Part shown: positions 1 through 10,690 of the stretch, in pieces | Layout: every line of letters starts with the position of its first letter | How positions within the stretch are numbered: the stretch's first letter is position 1 | Source: Epithemia pelagica | Taxonomy: Eukaryota > Bacillariophyta > Bacillariophyceae > Surirellales > Surirellaceae | Assembly (NCBI GenBank): GCA_946965045.2 | Contig: OX337232.1 | Span: 2,790,001 to 2,854,000 of the forward strand | DNA length: 64,000 nt | Direction: 5' to 3' | Position numbers and translations under genes: made by a program | The notes under the pieces: generated by a model | What the model was told of the DNA's origin: nothing | Databases searched by the model: none | Seen by the model: the letters and a program-made list of their open reading frames with translations, nothing else

Positions 1-262
1 TTGTTGCGCGTCGAACGGATTTTGTCAGGGGTGAAGCCCGACTGGCGCGAACGGCAGTCTCAACGGACATGACGAGCCGTCCGATCCATCTACGGGCCAA
101 CAAATTTGGCCAAATCTGGAATTATGATCACAAAATCTCTCTCTGGGCCGAAAGAGACATTGACGATAAAATCACGTCGTCTCGTGCACGAACGTTCATT
201 CTTCATTGATACTCTCACCTTCTGTTGAAAACGTGCGCCTTGAGAAGCCGTCGACTTTCAAC

Positions 263-1753
263 ATGCTGTTCGACTCAGCCGTCTCCTTTCGCCGCAAGGA
301 AGATCCTCCAGGGAACTACTACCAAGATAATGAAACCGCTACCGCAACATCAAGTCCTTCTCAAACCATGACAAACTGTATCACGACGATGCAAAATCAA
401 ATAAAACAGACAACCATGGAAGGTTGTCCGGACATTACGTCCAAACTCGAGCCGACCAAATCACAGCTCACTTCTGCCTTTTGTCTGCGACCACCAAACC
501 CTTTTGTAATGGATGATGACGACGATGACGAAGATATCTTTTCTTTCGACTCGAATGAATCGGGTAGCAATGGTCCATCTGTTTCAGGGGGATTCGGAGC
601 TGCCGATATGTCACGATTCAACAAGCCTTCCCCTCCAGGTGTGGGTCCCTGGACGGCAGCTGCTCGGAGAGAGCAGTTGGCCATGGCACTGAGTCATTGT
701 ACTCAAGATGCTCCAAAATCTACCCAAAGTCAAATCAAGCAGGACACAAAACAAACCCCTCAGTCGAATCTTGAAGGCAACGTGGAATGCAAGAACTCCT
801 CGTTAGTTCTGTCGAATCAACAGATCAGGCTGAACAACGACCTGCCAGTGGAGGAACAAAAGATCTCTAACGGGGTCAATGATGAAAACTTGGAGGCAAA
901 CCAGACAGTGTCAGCGAAAGGAACGGAAAAAGTGATTCCATTGAATCATTTGCAAGAGCAAGGAAGGTCTTCGGCATCCAGCATTTGGAGAGCACATCAG
1001 GGAAAGAAGAAAGGGGAATCCCGCTTCAAGTTCCCATTAGCGAAGGATCTAGAACCTCTTCCAGTGTTGATTGAGGAAGAGTCCAGGGACGAAGCCATGG
1101 AACGGACTTTCTCGGAATCAACACTGTCAGAGGAATCTGCAGACAAAGGCCCCGGTGTACCTTCGCCTTCGTGGAGGAAACGTTTATTAGGGAGGAACTT
1201 TCGTGAGACTGGTACTCCATCGACGCCGATGCATTCCACTCTGTCTTCTTTTCGAGTCAAGTCTCTGTTTTCCAGAAAGAAACGTGAGTCTGTGCAGAAG
1301 ACTCATTTGCCAAAACCAGATGTGGTAGAGGTGGTCCACAACCTTCCTGCTCAGCAGTCGTCCACAGGTCCTGATCGAGCGCATTCCGAGGAAGAGGTCA
1401 TTTTCAGACGGCGTCAAAAAGATGGCTCATCCCGGAAACCGAAGCATATCACAAGAATTGTGGTTTCCCATATACCCTCGGAAGATGATACAATGGGGCC
1501 ACACCCGGTAGAACATACTGTACCTCCTCCACCGCCGATCGAGAACAAAACAGAGACAGTGAGAAATATATCTCGTTCAGAAGATGAAGATGTTCTCAAC
1601 AATGCTTCATCGTCGTCACAGTCCACCTATCCTGTTTTATTATCTCAGTGGATGAACCAAAACCATACCAGTAGTGAAAACCTGATTGGACTTTCGCATA
1701 TCACGCATTGCTTTGTCCCACCCTACGCTGCAACGTTGTTGGATGAAAACTAG
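263..1753 (+). CDS. Hypothetical low-complexity protein, 496 aa
   Basis: I do not recognise this protein. The frame is open from a TTG at 206, but the first ATG is at 263, giving a protein starting MLFDSAVSF. It is polar and probably disordered: an Asp run near residues 83-90, a Ser/Gln-rich centre, a basic Ser/Arg region around residues 270-380 and a Pro stretch (VPPPPPIE) near 420. No membrane segment or signal peptide is visible. No intron is needed to keep it open. It converges on the next gene, whose stop lies about 440 bp away. Length and continuity support a real gene; function is unknown. Confidence 0.6.
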   Translation: MLFDSAVSFRRKEDPPGNYYQDNETATATSSPSQTMTNCITTMQNQIKQTTMEGCPDITSKLEPTKSQLTSAFCLRPPNPFVMDDDDDDEDIFSFDSNESGSNGPSVSGGFGAADMSRFNKPSPPGVGPWTAAARREQLAMALSHCTQDAPKSTQSQIKQDTKQTPQSNLEGNVECKNSSLVLSNQQIRLNNDLPVEEQKISNGVNDENLEANQTVSAKGTEKVIPLNHLQEQGRSSASSIWRAHQGKKKGESRFKFPLAKDLEPLPVLIEEESRDEAMERTFSESTLSEESADKGPGVPSPSWRKRLLGRNFRETGTPSTPMHSTLSSFRVKSLFSRKKRESVQKTHLPKPDVVEVVHNLPAQQSSTGPDRAHSEEEVIFRRRQKDGSSRKPKHITRIVVSHIPSEDDTMGPHPVEHTVPPPPPIENKTETVRNISRSEDEDVLNNASSSSQSTYPVLLSQWMNQNHTSSENLIGLSHITHCFVPPYAATLLDEN

Positions 1754-2194
1754 CCGAATTCCCTGTGTTACTTGTTGTGAAACCCTGTAGGTTAAGAGGC
1801 TAAGATTTCCGTTTATATATTATATGCTATGCCATTTTTCATGGATGATGGGGATTATTGATGCTTATCACAACTTGGGCTGGTACATCGAGAGTCAATC
1901 GTTTGGTGGGAAATTTGTTTTATCTCAATACTCCACGACAGTTCTTCTCGAAGATGTGATTAACTGTTTCGTTTGATATTATCTCACGTTTCCAATTCGT
2001 GGCAACCTGTTTGACCTTGTTTCATTGCATAGTTGACCAGGTTGCAAGTCTACACTGGAAGGGCTCATTACGTGTTTGATACCAAAGTTGTCGAGGTCTC
2101 GTTTCGCGTATATAGTGCTCGTGTCTACGTATAGTTGAGTTGGGCCCCAACTAGCTACAGTTACAATCTTGAGCTGAAATAAAGTTGTGTTTTT
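1754..2194. other. Intergenic, between convergent genes
   Basis: AT-rich spacer between two convergent stop codons. It presumably holds both 3' UTRs and polyadenylation signals. I see no gene or repeat in it. Confidence 0.5.
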
Positions 2195-5100
2195 TCACAT
2201 ATGGACTGAGAAACTTTCATCGTCACTGGTGTAGTCCTGGGTAAGTTGAGGCGTACGTTCACCACCAAATATAGCTGACCATTCCATGTCAAATAATGCA
2301 TCAGTTACCATCCTGCCACCACATGAATAATATACATCCCTCATAAGAACTTCACCGGGATCTGGAATTTCTGTGACTGCTGATGGATTTGAAGATGCGG
2401 TTGATTTATCTTCTTTACCATCCTGACTGCGAGGGTCCAGATAATCGAAGAAGGAACTTTGTTTGTCGTCCAGGGTATTCAAAAGCTGATCTAAGGTCGA
2501 CGCCTCATCATCTAGCACCACAGGCTCATTGTCCCCTTTTCCCCCTTTTTTGGAACGTGATTTTGGGGTCGGACTAGGAGCTTTGTGTTCTTGTAACTCA
2601 AGGCGATCTTCATTCCAGGACATTTGCATTAGCAATACATTTTCTAAGGGTTCTTCCTCCTCTTTCCCAGGACTACGAGACCTTTTCTCATGCTTCAGCT
2701 TCTCCGGAGATTTGTTCGAGGGCTCGTCGTTCTCGGGTATGGGATTTTCATCCTGGATTTCAACACCAAGAATACTGATGTTGTCTGTCTCGTCTTCCCG
2801 ATCATAGTCTTGATCGTCTGTCGAAGGAATCGACGGGACAGGTTCTGAATCAGCTGCATATAATGGGCAAAGGTTCGTGGCAGCGTCAGATTGAGTTCAA
2901 TACGGAACTTCTGTTGGGACACAGCATACTATCTTACCTTTCTTATTCTTTCTTCGAACAAACTTTCCGAAGAAACTCGAACTCTTTGCTATTTCCTTTG
3001 TTTTCTTTGAGGGTTTCGCAGGGCGAGCACTTGAGCTTGATGTCACAGAACCAAATGTCCTGTCAATTTGGGCGGAAGCCTGAACTCTTGAACGACGACT
3101 ACTAGAACCAAGAGATATACCGACACTGGAACTTCGAGAACCTGAGTATTCACTATGGAAGCTTCCACTTCTCCCTAAACTGGAACTTCTGCTTCGTGAG
3201 AGTTCGCGGTAAGATGGTGACACGCTACGGTGTCTCCTGCGATTTTCAATTGCAACGCTTCTTTCGCTGCCCCTGCCAGATATTCGGTCTACATTTCCTT
3301 CAGTGGCAATGCTTAAGTTTTCATCATCGAAGGATTCGTCACGTTTCGTCTTCACATCAACTTTGGATTGCGAATATCCATGAGAATGGTTATCAATGGT
3401 GTCCTTCGGGCTGGTGGGCTCAGTTCCGGTCGACTCCATCGAAGTGTCCTGTGTCGTGTTTAAGGGGCTCTCTGGGAGACTCAAAAAGGGATCAACTATA
3501 TTTTTCAAAATGTCTTCTTCTTGGTCAGCGCTAGATGGACCAGCAGATTCCTTGTTCTCATTACTTGTACTTCGTCGAAACAATTTTGACAACATTGAAC
3601 TCCCAGTGCGTGCCGGGGCTTTGGGTGAAGATTTCACTCGGCCATCTTTCGCTGGATCTTTCCCTGAAACAATTGGTATTAAATCAATGAGTGGAGTTCG
3701 TTAACAACCGAGAGCTCAATGCAATTTGTACTCTTACCTGTTGGTTTTTTCTTCGGAACTGGAGGGGGCGTAGAACCTCTCAGGCTCTTTTTGGGAGGAC
3801 TTTTCTTAGCAGGGGAAGACCTACTATTTCGCTCCTGCGACGACTTTGAAACCCCTCCACTACGTCGGGTGTTGGGTAAGCTTTGAATATTTTTCTTGCT
3901 AACCCTGCCTTTCTCTCTAGACTGAACCGACCTGTTTGAGGGACTGGGAGGGTGCGTCGCACTGCCATTAGTCGACCCAGCGTCGCTTACACTTGCATGT
4001 TCTCCGGAAGTTCTCTGTGATTTGGAAATCCGGTCCTTGCCCTGATCAGCACCATTTTTTGAGGGCGTTCGAGGCTTTCTTTCAATTTCTGACCTATTTT
4101 TTGACTGCGTAGTAGGCTTTCTTTCCATCTCAGAACTATTCTTTGACTGCGTAGGAGGCTTTCTTTCCATCTCCGTGCTGCTCCTTGAAGGCGTAGGAGG
4201 GATAGGAGGCCTTCTTTCCATTTGAGGAACGTTTCTCGAGGGTGTATGAGGCTTTCTTTCCGTTTCAGAACTTTTTCTTGGAGGGGTAGGAGCCTTTTCC
4301 ATTTCGATTCCTTCTTCTTCTCTTTCCTGTTCAACGACGGCATTTGCAATGAATGGCTTCCGAGAAGAACTTGATTTGTTGTCATCGGTTTCGTCTTGTT
4401 TCTTGGTCTGCTTTTCCCCTTGCGATCCTGTCGGAGTCGCATGATCAAGTTTTGATGTTCCTGCCCTGATAGGATTCAACGGAACATCTTCTTCATTACC
4501 GTCACCATTACCTTTGCTCTTTTCGTCGGTTTTTGTTGACAAAGCTGGATGCCCCAGTGTTACGCCTTTTACGGACTTCTCGGTCGTTACCTTGTTTGTC
4601 CACTTGAGATTCAGGTAAAGTGTCGCTTGACGGAACGAGGTAAACTGGAGCAAGTCCCTGTCTGTTTTGATGGAGTGTTTTCGGTTGACAGAGTCGTCCA
4701 AAAAGTTGACATCGCCCTTGCTGGAGAATTCTGGAGAAAACCCATAGTCCGAAGAGGGGTTCAGAACCGTAAGATCCCAGGTTTTCGTGGGAATTCGAAT
4801 TATGGGGAAACGGTCCAAATCTTCCAGGACGTTCATCTTGAGTTTGACAACGGAGCTTGCTTTCGGTTCTTGTTTGTTTCCTGGAAAGGTGAGCCGTGTC
4901 CATGCGACGGGTAGAATCGCAGTAAAAGGCTCAGTCTCATTTCCTTTTCCAGAACGACGCCCTTTCGGTCGGTTATCATCTTTGTTTACTAAACCGAGTA
5001 TTACTCCCAAGTCTTGTGTTGAAAGAATGTCAACATTGGATTTTTGGGCCTTGGAGGAGGGAGTAGACGGCGAGGAGGTAGAGGACGAGAGACGGCAATC

Positions 5101-5727
5101 CAGTGCGATCGTGGTGGTATCTTGTTTCGCACCTCTACCGGCCTTGCGCCAGTCGGTAAGGAACGATTCTCCCCCCTTGGTCAACCCAGTCTTTTTCATG
5201 GCCTTGGACAGTTCAGACATGGCACGAAAATCGATGGTACCGGAACGAATATTGAAATTGTCGTCGTCGTCGGGCATACGAACAAAGGCCAAGACCATTC
5301 TCATGCCACGAGGAAGTGCTCCTGCGTTGGGTTCCCGAATAAACTGGACCTGATGTACTTCAGCTTCCACTTTGCCGTTCCATATGGAACGTGGTTTAGA
5401 AGTAGATGACACGGACACTGCTGATAACTTGGTTGTTTCTTTCTGAGCCACCTTGGCTGTTTCCTTCTCAGCCACCTTGGCTGTTTCCTTCTCAATCGCC
5501 TTGGTTGTTTCCTTCTCCGCTGCCTTTTCTTGCATCACGGCGGAGACATCGCTTTCTTGTATCGACTCGGCCTCATTAGCGGGTGGTGACAATGGCTTTG
5601 GCGCTTCCACTTCCACTTCCCCCATTTCCAGTTCTACCAGTTCACCGTCATCCTTCTTCTCTTCCTCTGGAGGGGGAGGATGAATGAACTCCTCATTCAC
5701 AGCGGGTCTTAGCTCAGCTGTTACCAT
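2195..5727 (-). CDS. Hypothetical three-exon Ser/Lys-rich protein, 1124 aa
   Basis: Exons are 5727..3738, 3663..2938 and 2853..2195. Both introns (3664..3737 and 2854..2937) have GTAAG donors and CAG acceptors, and the spliced total of 3375 nt keeps frame. Residues 70-110 carry KETAKVAEKETAK-type repeats. Residues of roughly 115-390 look globular (RSIWNGKVEAEVHQVQFI to LYLNLKWTNK). Residues of roughly 460-560 hold about five copies of a 14-15 aa unit, EMERKPxTQSKNxS. The rest is Ser/Arg/Lys-rich with SRSRSSSLGRSGS-like segments. The globular part could be a C2-like or other beta fold, but I cannot name it. It may be a cytoskeletal or scaffold protein; that is a guess from composition. Confidence 0.7.
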
Positions 5728-6235
5728 TGATACTGTCCCGGTTGCTCTGAATGGTTTGTCTTAGAGGAGTGAGAATTTCAAAGACTTTGAACGGCAAGGA
5801 TGTAAGCGCGTGGTTTGGTCTATTGTTGGTGCCGATTGTTGTTACCAGATTGATTTTATTTCGCAAATTTTGCCTACACATACATATACACATTTACCAA
5901 TTCTTGGCATCAGTTTTTGTCTGTTGGCGCGCCTGATGTTGGGGCTCACCCTTTTGTGAGCCGACGAGGTGCAAAAATGGGAGAGGCTTACTTGGTAGCA
6001 ATAACAAATACATGCCGAGACATTGGCCGCCTCGCGAGAGTAACACTCTTGGATGACCAAAATTGGTACTTTACATAGAACTACTCGTATCTGTCTGGTT
6101 GACATACGCTCCAGCGTGTCTGATGAAGTCGCATGTGTGTCATAATTTTATTATTGAATACAATGGGCTTGAATCTTGAGCGTCATTTTAAAAGCGCTGA
6201 GGCTTAGGAGTGCGCTACTTTTCCTGCATTAGATG
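5728..6235. other. Intergenic region upstream of the minus-strand gene
   Basis: Presumed promoter and 5' UTR of the three-exon gene ending at 5727. No other gene seen. Confidence 0.4.
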
Positions 6236-6243
6236 TCCTGTGT
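6236..6243. repeat. Left target-site duplication TCCTGTGT
   Basis: This octamer directly precedes the left TIR and is identical to 6989-6996 after the right TIR. Confidence 0.8.
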
Positions 6244-6988
6244 CTACCCCCCAGCGGGGGTGGCTTTGAGGGTGTAATTTCGTGTAGCCACCCCCATCTC
6301 TAAGAGCAAATAATAACCTATTTCTTGACGGTAGGCATATCTCATTTCCTCCACCACGATAACAACACGGGCCATGGTGTTGCACAGGTTGTTGTGCACC
6401 TATTTGGACTCTTGAAACCTGTCTTCCCAGTCATAGACCTCAAACCAATAGTGTAGAATGCATCTGCATCACCAAAATTTAAAGGTTAAGGCTATTATGC
6501 GTCAGACTCATAGGCGCCATGCCTCGTGGCACAGGCACGGAAGCGACGTCTAACAATTTTGAACGAAGCAACTCAAAGGGACAATATGGCTCTTATCTTG
6601 CATTGTTTGAGCACCTATTGATACACAATACACATAGCAGTAGTAGTTACGCACAGCATTGATAACAAAACATCAACTCTCATGTATTTTCATGCCATCA
6701 TTGTCTCGTATTGTGCCCGTATTACGCGTCACTGTATTGGTCATTTCCTAGAGTGGCCCGTATCCACTGTGTCCCTCACAATGTACTGCCATGGTACCAT
6801 TATGAAGTATATGATGGTCGGATCATGATGGGGTGGCCATTGGAGGTCACCAGCAACAACAAAGTTTGATTGTCGTGTTGTTATCGTGGTGGAGGAAATG
6901 AGATATGCCTACCGTCAAGATCCAGCGAAAAGAGAAGGGGGTGTTTCAACGAAATTACTCCCTCAAAAACACCTCCGCTGGGGGGTAG
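6244..6988. mobile_element. Non-autonomous TIR DNA element with 8-bp TSD (MITE/foldback-like)
   Basis: The left end reads CTACCCCCCAGCGG from 6244 and the right end reads CCGCTGGGGGGTAG to 6988, an exact 14-bp inverted terminus. Homology continues inward for about 120 bp. It includes a highly conserved block with TTGACGGTAGGCATATCTCA and TTTCCTCCACCACGATAACA (left about 6325-6373, right about 6886-6935). The octamer TCCTGTGT flanks both ends directly (6236-6243 and 6989-6996), a clean target-site duplication. No transposase ORF lies inside the 745 bp. An 8-bp TSD fits hAT-like transposition, but the CTACCC terminus is not diagnostic, so the superfamily is left open. Confidence 0.85.
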
Positions 6989-6996
6989 TCCTGTGT
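6989..6996. repeat. Right target-site duplication TCCTGTGT
   Basis: Direct copy of 6236-6243, abutting the right TIR end. Confidence 0.8.
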
Positions 6997-7084
6997 CCTG
7001 TCATGTCTTTTCCTCTCCATCTCCACGACTGAGTGACCAATGTCCATGAAAGATTTAGGCCCTGCATCCAGCAAGCCGAGAATT

Positions 7085-8442
7085 CCCTCGGTATCAGTGT
7101 CCACTGCTTAGCTGTTTTTTGTCTGTGCCACCTTCACAGGTTCCCAAGTGGACACAGCCAGCATTTTATGTTTTTCGTCTGTCTGTCTACCCAATAAAAT
7201 TCCTCAGGGTTGGAGCAAGGCCAGCGTGCATGTGACAGTTGACGGTTGGTGGTTGTCCTCTGGTCACCACGATTCAAATTTTTTGGGCAACCCTCCCGTC
7301 CTCGTCTGTCACAAAACACCAAAAGCCGAGCCAAATGCTTGACCATGACGTGAGGTGAGAACAATGGATGCAACATGCTGGGCTGAACCTGAACTGCTTC
7401 TCACTTCTCACTACTGTGGCTTATTTCTAATCTTCTTGTTTCTTTTTCTTTCTTCTCACTCATCACTGCTGCAATCTTTCCTCTTGTTCATGCATGATCC
7501 TTTGGCTTGTCTCTTGTTGAACGAGTAGACTAGGAACAAGCCGCTTGATGTCAACTGGAGTATCTTACCCGTCTCATTTGTTGATGTAGGAGTAATTGTT
7601 TTGTTGTTTGATTGTTGGTTGGTTGCTTTCATGTCTTCTGTAGGATAGATGATTCACTATCGTCATAGGTCGTAGCATCATCTCATTTCTCAATGACCGA
7701 ACACTTTGTTGTTTTTGCTTCAAATAGATGGGAAGCCCTCTTGCTCTTGCCACACCCTACTTTCCATGTCTATCAGTTCATAGAGTCAAAAGTTGGAGCT
7801 GTAGCGTGTGAGAGCTGCTTGTGTTCATGGTGAAACTGAGAGACATTGCCATGCTCAAAACAGAAAAGAGATCTGCAACGAATTCAGAATGCACTGAACT
7901 CTACGAATGAATAGCACTTGAGTTCTATTTCTACTCCTAGTATATAAAGAAAACAATGTCTGCAGTCTGTTTATGAATCGAATGAAAGTTATCAAAAATC
8001 CGTCATTTCGACATGTAGAATGGCACGTAATGAGCTACCCAGAGACACAACAGATGATCGCCTCTCTTCCCATGAGCAGAGCAAACAAAAGTGACAAGTG
8101 TCAGTGATCAGTGAGCATGAGCTATGTAATTGTCATGGCAATTGGCAACGGATCACACTCACCTGGAATGCCATTCGTACGATGTGCTTCGGCAACAAGA
8201 GAAAAGAATTGTGTGCTTGTCATTATGAATTATGGAGCAACCAGCAGTTATCCACGCACGGCCGCTTGCTGGGCATGCGTCTGTTTCAAACTTTGAAAAC
8301 TCCAGCTGGGTATGCGTGCCAATTTGCCATTTGATCATTTCTATTTGTCTCAAAAGCAAAAAATGATGTCTGTGTCCACCTGGGAACCTAAAATGATGGC
8401 ACAGACAAAAAACAGCTAAGCAGTGGACACTGATACCGAGGG
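7085..8442. mobile_element. Second inverted-repeat element, no coding capacity
   Basis: The left end (about 7085-7157) starts CCCTCGGTATCAGTGTCCAC. The right end (about 8370-8442) is its inverted copy, ending GTGGACACTGATACCGAGGG. The two arms match over about 70 bp, including GCTTAGCTGTTTTTTGTCTG and the GGTTCCCA(A/G)GTGGACACAG block. The roughly 1.2-kb interior has no convincing ORF. No clear TSD is visible; only a TT flanks both ends. It lies about 90 bp from the first element, so this spot has taken two insertions or one complex element. It is probably a non-autonomous DNA transposon. Confidence 0.7.
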
Positions 8443-8792
8443 TTCGCAGCATACACTACCAGGGATGTCTCACTTCCATCAGGCAATATAATTGAAGGAA
8501 GAAGCTATAGTATCCGAGTGAATTGCCCCAGACGGAGTGTTTCGTACGAGTAGACTATTATAGAAAGAATGAATCTCTCACATCATTGTGTTTGCTGTCA
8601 TTATTTTTTTCCTCAACTCCAACACCAAAATAATCGTCTGTCATTGTTGGTCTACAAGAATCGACGTAACGGAGAAAGAGGACAAAGAATGGATTCGAAA
8701 AAAGAAACTTCGTATTGTGACTTGCATCTTGCATGCGCATTGTGTCTCACATTATTTGAACGAGCTTCTCGACACCTTTTCCCCTTTCCAGA
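8443..8792. other. Intergenic spacer
   Basis: About 350 bp between the TIR element and the 3' end of the hydrolase gene. No gene seen. Confidence 0.4.
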
Positions 8793-10094
8793 CTACTGGA
8801 AGTAGTAGTTACTTTGGGGTTCGGGGCGCTGTTTCAACTGCACCTGAATCCAGCGACGGACCACATCTCGTGAAGGACCACCAAACATGATTTGCAAGAT
8901 CATTTCCGAATGTTCGACGCCATCCAATAGAATGAGCTCACCAGCAGTGGACTTGGAGGCGCCGCGTCGTGGTGAGGTGGTCATTGTCTTTTCCAATGCC
9001 TTGTTCCAGGCTTCCACAAAAGCAACCGAGGAGGACATGGGGACTGTCGTATCGTGCGTTCCGTGACAAATTAAAATTGGCAGTTTCGATTTCTGAGCTT
9101 TCCAGTACTCGAGTTGTTGTTGCTTCAGTACGGCTTGCTGGTTTGGTCTTTTATTGTCGTCAATGGAGATTTTTGTAGACTTGAGCAACAGACGGGTTGG
9201 TGAATTGGATTTCCATGCGGACAGAGACTCTCCACACGCCATGGAGAGGGGTGATACGAGGTCCTCTCCTCGTTGAGTCTCATAGTTGTAGTGACTGGGA
9301 ATATCATAGACTCCTGCCATTCCAATAAAACCAATAATGTTGTCCATACCATTTTGTTCTGGTCGTAGTTGGCCCGTCACCAAGGCCAAGGACAAAATGT
9401 GAGCCCCACTGGAATGTCCCATTAGAATCATGGGAGCGTTGGGAAATTTCTCAACTAAACACGTCAAGGCTTGTTTAACGTCACTCACTTGTCCCGGTAC
9501 ACTGGCATCGGGGTAGGTGCGATAGCCGAGAATGGCAACCTGCTGTTGGTCTTGGACAAAGGGAGCTGCCACTAGACGATACATGGATGGAAATCCCGAG
9601 CCCCAGGCACCGCCATGGACAAAGACAATCAAGGGCATATTATTGGTCACGTCCTCCTCCTCTTGTGGTGATACCAAATCAATCACATTGCTGGCATGAT
9701 CTCCGTAGCGAAATTGTTGAAGCTGAACCTTGTCGTTGTTGTTCATGCGACGACTCGCATCGCTCTTTACTCCCGACAATCGCAAAAAGTCCTCGACAGC
9801 CGTCGGATATTCTTGGCAAATGGTGGGGAGCGAGAGTGGCAGCAAGATTGAGTCCACGAGGATCCGCAGAACTCCAGAATCTCGCATCCACGGTTGCAGG
9901 GGAACTGGAAGACTGTCACGCCATTTTCGAAATGAGGTATCCATGGGAGGAGGAGGAGGAGGAGCCAAAAAATTGTCATCGGAATCGATCCACGAGGGAC
10001 CGTCCTCCAACAAAGGCTCGTTCCTGGTGGTAGTGTTCTCCAAGTCTTGGAGGACTGTCATGGTGGTGTTGACAGTGGTTGTCGATTCCGCCAT
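8793..10094 (-). CDS. Alpha/beta-hydrolase (esterase, ICME/carboxylesterase-like), 433 aa
   Basis: A serine hydrolase of the alpha/beta fold. Visible hallmarks are the oxyanion-hole motif VHGGAWGSG, the nucleophile elbow GHSSGAH, the acid loop HGTHDTTVP and the catalytic His in GVEHSEM, all in the expected order. The first 70 or so residues are a polar Thr/Pro-rich extension with no signal peptide. The closest architecture I know is the isoprenylcysteine methylesterase / BD-FAE-like group, which hydrolyses carboxyl esters; the substrate here cannot be read from sequence. The ATG at 10094 gives MAESTTTVN. It is divergent from the histidyl-tRNA synthetase gene, with about 600 bp between start codons. 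Confidence 0.85.
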   Translation of the reverse strand: MAESTTTVNTTMTVLQDLENTTTRNEPLLEDGPSWIDSDDNFLAPPPPPPMDTSFRKWRDSLPVPLQPWMRDSGVLRILVDSILLPLSLPTICQEYPTAVEDFLRLSGVKSDASRRMNNNDKVQLQQFRYGDHASNVIDLVSPQEEEDVTNNMPLIVFVHGGAWGSGFPSMYRLVAAPFVQDQQQVAILGYRTYPDASVPGQVSDVKQALTCLVEKFPNAPMILMGHSSGAHILSLALVTGQLRPEQNGMDNIIGFIGMAGVYDIPSHYNYETQRGEDLVSPLSMACGESLSAWKSNSPTRLLLKSTKISIDDNKRPNQQAVLKQQQLEYWKAQKSKLPILICHGTHDTTVPMSSSVAFVEAWNKALEKTMTTSPRRGASKSTAGELILLDGVEHSEMILQIMFGGPSRDVVRRWIQVQLKQRPEPQSNYYFQ

Positions 10095-10690
10095 GACAGT
10101 CTAGTCCACCATCACCATGGAAACTGTAGTTCTCCTCCGTCGAACTCCACCAGAACAAAGAGTCCTCCTGGACGACACGTCCATGGGAGCCATCAGCCAG
10201 GCCCTCGTGGATGTCATAGTGGCCAAACACACGGCAATGACGACACCTCGGTTCCATTCTGTGTGGATCGCCACCATGATGAGAAATCACACCTTTGAAC
10301 CACCAAGAACAGGTTACCTTCCTCTCATCTTGTGATTGTGATGTGCTGTGCAAGTCTTCACTAGAAGAGAAACATGTGCATCATCCTTTCTTCCGCTGTT
10401 GCTGTTGTTCCCGTTGTTGGTTTCGTTCGTGTTTCCTGCGATCCAAACGCGTTGGATTGCGTTCTGTGTGCACCATGAGCGATAGAAAAGCGTTTGAACT
10501 CCATATATGCGATTAAATTTAAAAGGCTCGCAGGTTCGCCGGGCTTTGATGCAAGTCCTCTTCGGGTTCGAACGTGAACGTATGATCTTTCGCGTTCGTT
10601 GCACCACACCATGGATGCCATTCGTCGTCTTTGTGTTTATCACGAAAAGCATCTTGAGTATTCTGGAAGCATTGACTTGCTTCTTCTTCC
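10095..10690. promoter_or_regulatory. Divergent intergenic region, hydrolase / HisRS
   Basis: Sits between two outward-reading start codons and must contain both promoters. A short ATG frame at 10612 (MDAIRRLCVYHEK) ends after 27 codons and is in a different frame from the synthetase. It could be a uORF or a missed 5' exon. No classical TATA box was assigned. Confidence 0.4.
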
